64,000 bases of DNA from Acidobacteriota bacterium (GTDB lineage: Bacteria > Acidobacteriota > Terriglobia > Versatilivoradales > Versatilivoraceae): NCBI GenBank assembly GCA_022826755.1, contig JAJDUG010000022.1, forward strand, positions 16,166 to 80,165, given 5' to 3'. Numbering within the stretch: the stretch's first letter is position 1; each line of letters begins with the position of its first letter. Under the pieces are notes generated by a model. The model made no database searches, had not been told where the DNA came from, and was given only the letters and a program-made list of their open reading frames with translations. The position numbers were made by a program, and so were the translations under genes. Below are positions 48,549 to 64,000 of the stretch, one piece after another.

Positions 48549-50639
48549 ATGAAGGTCTACGCTCCCGCGGATATACGCAACGTCGCCGTGGCGGGACACG
48601 GGTCCTCGGGGAAGACTTCCCTGGTGGCCGGCTGTCTCTACGCCGCCGGCGTGGGCAATCGGCTGGGACGGGTCGACGAAGGGACCACCCTTACCGACTA
48701 TGATTCGGAGGAGATTGAACGAAAGATCAGCACTTCCACCGGCATCGCCTTCATGGAACGAGGCAAGACCAAGATCAATCTTCTGGACACCCCGGGTAAA
48801 GGCATCTTTATCCAGGACGCTCGTAACAGCATGCGAGTCGCCGAGGCTGTGCTGATCGTCGTCGATGCCGTAGCCGGGGTCGAGGTCCAGACCGAGAAGG
48901 TATTTCAGTTCGCCAAAGAGTTCGATCTGCCGGTTGCCTTTGTCCTGAACAAGCTCGATCGCGAGAACGCCGATTTCGAACGTGGGGTCTCTCTACTGCA
49001 GGAACACTTCGGCCGCACGGTCATTCCGATGCAGATCCCTGTCGGCAGTGAAAAGAGCTTCAGCGGAGTAATCGATCTGGTTGAATCGAAAGCATCCCGA
49101 TATGACCCTAACGGCAACGGAAAGGGAACCCCGATCGAAATTCCCGAGTCTCTCAAGGAAGCGGTCGAACAGGGGCATGAGACGATTGTGGAGATGGTTG
49201 CCGAAGGCGACGACCAATTGATGGAGCAGTTTTTCGACCAGGGCACCATTCCGAACGAGGATCTGGTTCCGGGGTTGAGGCGTGCCATCGGAGATCGACT
49301 CATTTTCCCTGTCTACTGCTGTTCGGCCCTCCTGAACGTGGGACCCGGCGATCTGGTGGACCTCCTCGTCGACTATTTGCCTTCCCCCGATCAATCCAGG
49401 TCCCGACTTGGAGGCAACGGCGAAGGCTCCGGCCAACGCCAGGGAAAGGAGAATGAACCCGTCTCGGCTTATGTCTTCAAGACGGTCGCGGACCCTTTCG
49501 CCGGAAGACTGTCCTATCTGAAAGTGGCTTCAGGAGTGATTGAAAACGACGCCACACTGTCCAACTTCAACCAGGAATCCTCGGAGAGACTCGCCCACCT
49601 GTCCGTTCCTCAAGGCAAGTCCGCCGTGGAAGTCTCCAGGCTGTTCCCTGGAGACATCGGTGTGGTGGCAAAACTCAAGGGCACTGTCACCGGAAACACG
49701 CTGGGGGACAAAGATCACCCGGTTCTTTACGACAATCTGAATTTCCCGGAACCTCTGATCTCTTTCGCCGTGGCGCCCAAGTCGCGGGGAGACGAGGACA
49801 AGATCAGCAACGCGCTCCACAAGATTCTGGAAGAAGACCCCACCTTGCGTTTTGGCCGGGATCAGCAGACCAACGAGATGCTGCTGTCGGGCATGGGACA
49901 GCTACACATCGAGATTATCGTGTCACGCCTGAAAAAACGGTTTTCCGTCGACGTAGGGTTGAAACCGCCCAAGATCCCCTACCGTGAGACCATTCGGGGA
50001 AGGGCGGAGGTTCAGGGCAGGCACAAGAAGCAGTCGGGTGGGCATGGGCAATACGGAGACTGCAAGATCCGAATGGAGCCCCTGGCTCGCGGAGAAAATT
50101 TCGAGTTCGTGAACGAAATCTTTGGAGGGGCCATCCCCAGGAACTACATCCCGGCCGTCGAGAAAGGGATCCTGGAATCAGCCTCTCGCGGCTACCTGGC
50201 GGGATACCCGGTGGTCGATTTCAAGGTAACGCTCTATGACGGGTCCTACCACGACGTGGATTCCTCGGAGCTTGCGTTCAAAATAGCGGGATCGCTGGCA
50301 TTCAAGAAAGCGATGGAGCAGGCTTCGGCGGCAATGCTGGAACCGATCATGAATGTGGAAGTCTACGCGCCGGAGGCCTATGCCGGCGATTTGATGGGAG
50401 ACCTGAATTCCCGACGCGGCAGGGTGCAGGGGATGGACTCACGTCCAGGCTCGCAGATCATCAAGGCCCAGGTACCGATGGCCGAGATGCTCTCCTATGC
50501 GCCTGCCCTCACTTCCATGACCCAGGGCCGTGGGGATTACACCATGGAGTTTTCTCACTACGAGATCGTTCCGGCTCAGATCTCGGACAAGATCATCGAG
50601 CAGGCCAAGGCGGCTTCCGAGAAGGATCAGGGTGACTGA
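48549..50639 (+). CDS. elongation factor G-like GTPase (EF-G paralogue)
   Basis: ATG 48549 follows GGAAAGG and gives 696 residues. The GTPase has G1 GHGSSGKTSL, G3 LLDTPGK and G4 NKLD. EF-G domains II-V follow (FLPVYCCSALLNVG-like region, then MGQLHIEIIVSRLKKRF and GRVQGMDSR). Two features separate it from true EF-G. G1 has Gly-His-Gly-Ser-Ser, and the residue after DTPG is Lys (K84), where EF-G has the catalytic His and most paralogues have Tyr. It is therefore likely a second, non-canonical factor such as one for ribosome recycling or stress, not the only EF-G of the cell. It converges with rpoC, only 32 bp apart. Confidence 0.9.
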   Translation: MKVYAPADIRNVAVAGHGSSGKTSLVAGCLYAAGVGNRLGRVDEGTTLTDYDSEEIERKISTSTGIAFMERGKTKINLLDTPGKGIFIQDARNSMRVAEAVLIVVDAVAGVEVQTEKVFQFAKEFDLPVAFVLNKLDRENADFERGVSLLQEHFGRTVIPMQIPVGSEKSFSGVIDLVESKASRYDPNGNGKGTPIEIPESLKEAVEQGHETIVEMVAEGDDQLMEQFFDQGTIPNEDLVPGLRRAIGDRLIFPVYCCSALLNVGPGDLVDLLVDYLPSPDQSRSRLGGNGEGSGQRQGKENEPVSAYVFKTVADPFAGRLSYLKVASGVIENDATLSNFNQESSERLAHLSVPQGKSAVEVSRLFPGDIGVVAKLKGTVTGNTLGDKDHPVLYDNLNFPEPLISFAVAPKSRGDEDKISNALHKILEEDPTLRFGRDQQTNEMLLSGMGQLHIEIIVSRLKKRFSVDVGLKPPKIPYRETIRGRAEVQGRHKKQSGGHGQYGDCKIRMEPLARGENFEFVNEIFGGAIPRNYIPAVEKGILESASRGYLAGYPVVDFKVTLYDGSYHDVDSSELAFKIAGSLAFKKAMEQASAAMLEPIMNVEVYAPEAYAGDLMGDLNSRRGRVQGMDSRPGSQIIKAQVPMAEMLSYAPALTSMTQGRGDYTMEFSHYEIVPAQISDKIIEQAKAASEKDQGD

Positions 50640-50671
50640 AAAGCGACACGAAGGCGAAAGAGAAACGCAGG

Positions 50672-54943
<4,272 letters not shown>

Positions 54944-54964
54944 GAAAAAGACTGCCTTCCGCCC

Positions 54965-59233
<4,269 letters not shown>

Positions 59234-59368
59234 TGGCTTGACTCCTTCAGATTGCGTAGAAAGCGCTCGGCCTGAGTTCTTTACCCAGCGACCCGGTCAG
59301 GCGTGCAGGCCATCGCCCGGCCTGCCCCCGGACGACGCAATAGAATCCGGCTTGTCTTCGAGTCCACC

Positions 59369-59395
59369 GTGTCCGGGAATCGGAATCCCGGACAC
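59369..59395 (-). promoter_or_regulatory. hairpin in the rplL-rpoB space
   Basis: GTGTCCGGGA and TCCCGGACAC form a perfect 10-bp stem with a 7-base loop. On the transcript no U-run follows. In E. coli the same space holds an attenuator and an RNase III site that lower rpoBC relative to rplJL, so a similar role is plausible here. Confidence 0.55.
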
Positions 59396-59453
59396 ACTTA
59401 CAGGTCGAATGGTGGGTGTGGAAATTCGAATTAGGGGAATCGTGGTTCTCAAG

Positions 59454-59837
59454 CTATTTCAATTCGACGGTAGCTCCCGCCTCCTCGAACTTCTTCTTGA
59501 GGGCTTCCGCCTCGTCTTTGGGAATACCTTCCCTGACGGGCTTGGGAGCACTGTCTACCAGGTCCTTGGCCTCCTTGAGGCCGAGACTGGTCACTTCGCG
59601 AACCACTTTGATGGTATTGATCTTCTTGCCGTCACCAAAACCAATGAGAATCACGCTGAATTCCGTCTGCTCCTCAACCTCCTCCGCTGCCGGGCCGGCC
59701 GGTCCGGCCACGGCCACGGGAGCGGCGGCGGCAGCGGATACCCCGAACCTTTCCTCCAAACCCTTGACGAGCTCGGAGGCTTCCAGCAACGTCAATTGTT
59801 GAATCTCGTCGAGCAACTTCTGTATCTTCTCCGACAT
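59454..59837 (-). CDS. rplL: ribosomal protein L7/L12
   Basis: The stalk protein that recruits translation GTPases. ATG 59837 follows GAGGAGGAG; a GTG 18 bases upstream is less likely. The 127 residues comprise the dimerising N-terminal domain ([20 protein letters not shown]), an Ala/Pro hinge ([18 protein letters not shown]) and the C-terminal domain ([20 protein letters not shown]). It is the last ribosomal gene before rpoB, with a 220-base gap holding a hairpin. Confidence 0.98.
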   Translation of the reverse strand: MSEKIQKLLDEIQQLTLLEASELVKGLEERFGVSAAAAAPVAVAGPAGPAAEEVEEQTEFSVILIGFGDGKKINTIKVVREVTSLGLKEAKDLVDSAPKPVREGIPKDEAEALKKKFEEAGATVELK

Positions 59838-59867
59838 CGACTCCTCCTCTTGCACGGTAATGAATTT

Positions 59868-60392
59868 CTACTCTGGAAATTTCTTTTCCTTGCCGGCCTC
59901 TTCCATCACCACGGCCAGATTTCTGGGTACCGCCTGAACCACGCCGGCCAATCTCTGGGCTCCTGCGTTGAGAAGAAACATCAACTTGGAGATCAACTCC
60001 TCCTTGCTGGGCAAATTGGCGATATGGTTCAGATCAGCCAAATCGATGACCCGGCCTTCCACCACACCTGCCTTGAATACCAGGCGGGGGTGGGCCTTGG
60101 CATAGGTCGTGACAACCTTGGCCAGGGCTACAGGGTCTTCAGCGTTGTAGGCAACCGCACTGGACCCGGTGAACTGGTCCTTGATGGGCTCCAGGGCAGT
60201 CCCTTCCGCAGCCCGCTTGGCCAGCGTGTTCTTGACTACCCGGTACCTGGAACCCGCAGCTCGAATGGCCCGGCGCAGCTCGGTGTCCTGTCCCACGGTC
60301 AGTCCCTGAAATCCTGCCAGCAGCAGGTTCCTGGCATCGCCGAACTCCTTCCGCAGGTTTCCGATTTCTTTTTCCTTGTCGTCGCGACGCAC
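59868..60392 (-). CDS. rplJ: ribosomal protein L10
   Basis: L10 anchors the L7/L12 dimers on 23S rRNA. GGAGG eight bases before GTG 60392 decides the start, for 174 residues; the frame is open further upstream into the rplA end without similarity. Family features are RNLLLAGFQGLTVGQDTELR, YRVVKNTLAKRA and LPSKEELISKLMFLLNA, then a C-terminal helix for L12 binding. In many bacteria L10-L12 represses its own operon by binding the leader; the rplA-rplJ gap here is only 20 bases, so no separate leader is visible. Confidence 0.97.
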   Translation of the reverse strand: MRRDDKEKEIGNLRKEFGDARNLLLAGFQGLTVGQDTELRRAIRAAGSRYRVVKNTLAKRAAEGTALEPIKDQFTGSSAVAYNAEDPVALAKVVTTYAKAHPRLVFKAGVVEGRVIDLADLNHIANLPSKEELISKLMFLLNAGAQRLAGVVQAVPRNLAVVMEEAGKEKKFPE

Positions 60393-60412
60393 GGTTGAAT
60401 CCTCCGAAAGGG

Positions 60413-61105
60413 TTACTTGTCCAGCGATGTCAGTTCCACGGGAATCCCCGGGCCCATGCTCGAGCACACGAAAACGCTGCGCAGGTACCTGCCCTTGGCC
60501 GCGGACGGCTTTGCCTTCATCACGGATTCGATCAGTGTCCGGGCATTTTCCAGGAGTTTATCGCCGTCAAAGGACACCTTGCCCAGGGGCGTGTGGATTA
60601 TGGCCGTCTTGTCGACCCGAAACTCGACTTTTCCAGCCTTGATTTCCTTCACCGCGCTGCCCACGTCGAAGGTAACGGTTCCCGTCTTGGGATTCGGCAT
60701 CAAGCCCTTGGGGCCCAGAATCCTGCCAAGCCTTCCCAGGAATTTCATCATGTCGGGGGTGGCCACCAGCGCCTCGAAGTCCAGCCAGCCTCCCTGGATC
60801 CTGCCCACCAATTCTTCGCCCCCCACGTGATCGGCGCCGGCTTGCTCGGCTTCCCTCTGGTTTTCCCCGCTGGCGATCACACAGACCTTCTTGGTCTTCC
60901 CCAAACCGTGGGGCAGGACCACCGTTCCACGCACCATCTGATCGGCGTGCCTGGGGTCGACTCCCAGGCGCAGGGAGATTTCAACCGTCTCGTCAAACTT
61001 GGCGGAGGACAGCTTCTGCACCAGCGGAAGGGCCGCCTGCAGAGGATAAGCCTGTCCTTGAATCTCCTCTCTGGCGCGGGCCATGCGTTTACTCGTCTTC
61101 ACCAT
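60413..61105 (-). CDS. rplA: ribosomal protein L1
   Basis: The 230-residue protein of the L1 stalk has the expected start ([14 protein letters not shown]), [39 protein letters not shown] and [21 protein letters not shown] precedes the ATG. L1 often represses rplKA translation by binding the message near rplK. It is preceded by rplK with 9 bases between them. Confidence 0.98.
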   Translation of the reverse strand: MVKTSKRMARAREEIQGQAYPLQAALPLVQKLSSAKFDETVEISLRLGVDPRHADQMVRGTVVLPHGLGKTKKVCVIASGENQREAEQAGADHVGGEELVGRIQGGWLDFEALVATPDMMKFLGRLGRILGPKGLMPNPKTGTVTFDVGSAVKEIKAGKVEFRVDKTAIIHTPLGKVSFDGDKLLENARTLIESVMKAKPSAAKGRYLRSVFVCSSMGPGIPVELTSLDK

Positions 61106-61114
61106 TGGAGCTCC

Positions 61115-61546
61115 TCAGTTAACCACATCGATCCCCATGCTGCGGGCCGTTCCCTTCACGATGGCGACCGCCCCGGCCAGATCATGGGCATTGAGATCCG
61201 GCATCTTTTGCTTGGCAATTTCTTCCACCTGGTCTTCGGTGACCGTCCCCACCTTGTTCCGGTTGGGAGCCCCAGACCCCTTGGCAATTCCAGCCTGGCG
61301 CTTCAGAAGCACGGCGGCCGGCGGGGTCTTGGTAATGAATGAATAGGAGCGGTCCGCAAACACCGTGATCACCACGGGAATGATGAGGCCCTCCTGATCC
61401 TTGTTGGAGGTCTTGGCATTGAAGGCCTTGCAGAAGTCCATGATGTTGACTCCGTGCTGGCCCAACGCCGGACCCACCGGGGGAGCCGGAGTCGCCTTGG
61501 CGGCAGGAATCTGCAGCTTGATGTTTCCGATTACCTTTTTTGCCAT
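61115..61546 (-). CDS. rplK: ribosomal protein L11
   Basis: The 143-residue protein begins at ATG 61546; a TTG one codon before is less likely. The N-terminal domain has [20 protein letters not shown] and [15 protein letters not shown], the proline-rich surface that meets the translation factors. The C-terminal RNA-binding domain has [18 protein letters not shown] and ends [17 protein letters not shown]11 is also needed for RelA-type stringent signalling. Confidence 0.98.
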   Translation of the reverse strand: MAKKVIGNIKLQIPAAKATPAPPVGPALGQHGVNIMDFCKAFNAKTSNKDQEGLIIPVVITVFADRSYSFITKTPPAAVLLKRQAGIAKGSGAPNRNKVGTVTEDQVEEIAKQKMPDLNAHDLAGAVAIVKGTARSMGIDVVN

Positions 61547-61630
61547 CAAGACCTCCGACGGCGACCGGCGCCGAACCTCACTGGAAAGGGCCTCCGTAAT
61601 GCTGAGCCGGCCTGCGGCCGGAGCTGCACA

Positions 61631-62161
61631 CTACGACTTTTCAACCTGCAGGAAATCCAGCTCCACCGGCGTCTGGCGTCCAAAGATGGTGACATTGACC
61701 TTGAGAGTGTTGCGGTCCTCGTTCAACTCCTCCACCGTTCCGGTAAAGTTGCTGAAAGGACCGTCGATGATCTTGACGGTCTCGCCGTGCTCAAAGGTCA
61801 ACTCGACTTTAGGTTTCTCCGCCGTTGCTTCGGCGTGGTAGATGATCTGGTCGACTTCCTGCTGACTCAGGGGTGAAGGAATCTGTCCCGAACCGACAAA
61901 ACCGGTAACCCTGGGAGTATTCTTGACGACATGCCAGGCCTGATCCGTCATTTCCATTTCAACCAGCACGTAGCCCGGAAAGGTTATCTTTTTGCTGGTG
62001 ACACGCTTGCCGCCCTTCATTTCGACGACGTCCTCCTCGGGAACCAGTGACTCCCCGATCTCCTCCTGCATGCCGAAGGCTTCGACCCGGCTCTTCAGAC
62101 TTTCGGCCACCTTGCGCTCAAATCCGGAATACGTGTGAATGATGTACCACCTCTTGGCCAT
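61631..62161 (-). CDS. nusG: transcription termination/antitermination protein NusG
   Basis: The 176-residue protein has the NGN domain ([20 protein letters not shown] near the start, [20 protein letters not shown]) and a KOW domain ([19 protein letters not shown]). GGAGG precedes the ATG. NusG binds the polymerase clamp, suppresses pausing and links to Rho and ribosomal protein S10. Its length is usual and no extra domain is inserted. It lies between secE and rplK as in most bacteria. Confidence 0.98.
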   Translation of the reverse strand: MAKRWYIIHTYSGFERKVAESLKSRVEAFGMQEEIGESLVPEEDVVEMKGGKRVTSKKITFPGYVLVEMEMTDQAWHVVKNTPRVTGFVGSGQIPSPLSQQEVDQIIYHAEATAEKPKVELTFEHGETVKIIDGPFSNFTGTVEELNEDRNTLKVNVTIFGRQTPVELDFLQVEKS

Positions 62162-62216
62162 TCCAGATGCCTCCCGAAGAGTTGGCCCTTTCCTAAAGAC
62201 TCAAGCGCAACAATGA

Positions 62217-62432
62217 CTACCGGCCGGCCAACCAACCGTACAAACCCTGGACCCCAAACTGCAGGATGGTATCGACCAGACCCAGATAAATTCCAAAGAA
62301 AAAAACCGCGCAAAGGACAACAATGGTGGTCCCGTAAACTTCCTTTCGCCCCGGCCAGGAGACCTTTCGCATCTCCATTCTGACGTCGCCAAAGAACTGA
62401 TTGATCCGGGAAACCTTCAACGATTCCAACAA
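62217..62432 (-). CDS. secE: protein translocase subunit SecE
   Basis: I start it at TTG 62432 because GGAGGTG lies seven bases before, giving 71 residues of the short single-helix SecE type. The frame is open further upstream into the tRNA region. The family motif EMRKVSWPGRKEVYGTTIVV precedes one membrane helix (LCAVFFFGIYLGLVDTILQF). SecE stabilises SecY in the inner membrane. It follows tRNA-Trp and precedes nusG, the classic order. Confidence 0.92.
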   Translation of the reverse strand: MLESLKVSRINQFFGDVRMEMRKVSWPGRKEVYGTTIVVLCAVFFFGIYLGLVDTILQFGVQGLYGWLAGR

Positions 62433-62480
62433 GGAGCCACCTCCATGACGGGCGTGATCGCGAAATTCATAGAGAAAAGA

Positions 62481-62557
62481 TGGCAGGCCAGGAGGGATTC
62501 GAACCCCCAACATCCGGTTTTGGAGACCGGCGCTCTACCAGTTCGAGCTACTGGCCT
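62481..62557 (-). tRNA. tRNA-Trp (CCA)
   Basis: On the minus strand, acceptor AGGCCAG pairs with CTGGCCT; the anticodon loop CTCCAAA gives CCA; the T loop is TTCGAAT. The discriminator base is G and CCA is encoded. It lies between rpmG and secE, its usual position. Confidence 0.97.
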
Positions 62558-62610
62558 GCAGCGAGAACCAATCGGCAAGAATTTCCCTGTCACTGCGATC
62601 TCTACCCGCA

Positions 62611-62760
62611 CTATCGAGTCTCTCGATGGATCCTGTGGCCTCGGCAGGCACGGCAGAACTTCTTGATCTCCAGGCGTGCGGGAGTCTTTTTCTTGTTCTT
62701 GGTGGTCGAATAGTTTCTCTTCTTGCAGGTGGTGCACTGCAGAGTAACAATGTCTCGCAT
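62611..62760 (-). CDS. rpmG: ribosomal protein L33, zinc-binding form
   Basis: The 49-residue protein reads [20 protein letters not shown], then [16 protein letters not shown] and ends [11 protein letters not shown]9, C12, C36 and C39 form a complete zinc ribbon, the C+ form; many bacteria also have a zinc-free paralogue used under zinc starvation. The length is normal for L33. It sits between tuf (49 bases upstream) and tRNA-Trp. Confidence 0.95.
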   Translation of the reverse strand: MRDIVTLQCTTCKKRNYSTTKNKKKTPARLEIKKFCRACRGHRIHRETR

Positions 62761-62809
62761 CGGCTTGGCCTTCCGCTCCCCGCAACCGGCTCAAGGAAGT
62801 AGGGCGCCC

Positions 62810-63997
<1,188 letters not shown>

Positions 63998-64000
63998 CGC

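Overview
The window reads as a chromosomal contig of a GC-rich, Gram-negative-type bacterium, most likely an Acidobacteriota. Three things suggest this. RpoB carries an eight-cysteine zinc-ribbon insertion that I recall from Acidobacteria. The gene order yicC-gmk-rpoZ-coaBC-uracil-DNA glycosylase is one I associate with that phylum. The PPC / DUF1549-DUF1553 / DUF1501 triad and quinoprotein enzymes are typical of Acidobacteria and Planctomycetes. This assignment rests on gene content and memory of families, not on a search.

Layout. 1-32 kb is mainly exported and metabolic genes: a truncated PQQ-type beta-propeller protein, a FecR-domain protein with a 36-bp tandem repeat coding for an Arg/Ser-rich tail, a glycoside-hydrolase-like protein, an M81 (MlrC-type) peptidase, and the PPC/DUF1549/DUF1501 run. 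These are followed by an HpaI-type aldolase, a di-haem cytochrome c overlapping a PQQ alcohol dehydrogenase (with the Asp that marks lanthanide-dependent enzymes), a fused SpmA/SpmB-type membrane protein and a CehA/McbA metallohydrolase. A minus-strand group then holds a sodium:solute symporter with its small partner, a VOC protein and a two-domain PPK2. It is followed by a K+-dependent-type membrane pyrophosphatase, tRNA-Cys, a phosphoesterase and an MDR oxidoreductase.

32.1-41.2 kb is a decayed genomic island. It holds one intact P4-type tyrosine integrase, a second integrase killed by a nonsense codon, and two further copies of integrase 3' ends. A PD-(D/E)XK nuclease gene is split by a 160-bp miniature element whose removal restores the frame exactly. 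There are IS3- and IS630-type transposase remnants, a run of three IS66-like miniature elements, composite repeats, a lipoprotein and a short SDR. A 32-nt hairpin downstream of two integrase tails shows a compensatory base-pair change.

41.3-64 kb is housekeeping: an SDR, then a plus-strand run of an MsbA-like ABC exporter, yicC, gmk, rpoZ, coaBC, a family 4/5-type uracil-DNA glycosylase and an EF-G paralogue. This run converges on the minus-strand block tuf-rpmG-tRNA-Trp-secE-nusG-rplKAJL-rpoB-rpoC.

Intergenic spaces carry two scattered short repeat families, one around ATCCTGT and one around CACGAAG. Copies lie at both edges of the island.
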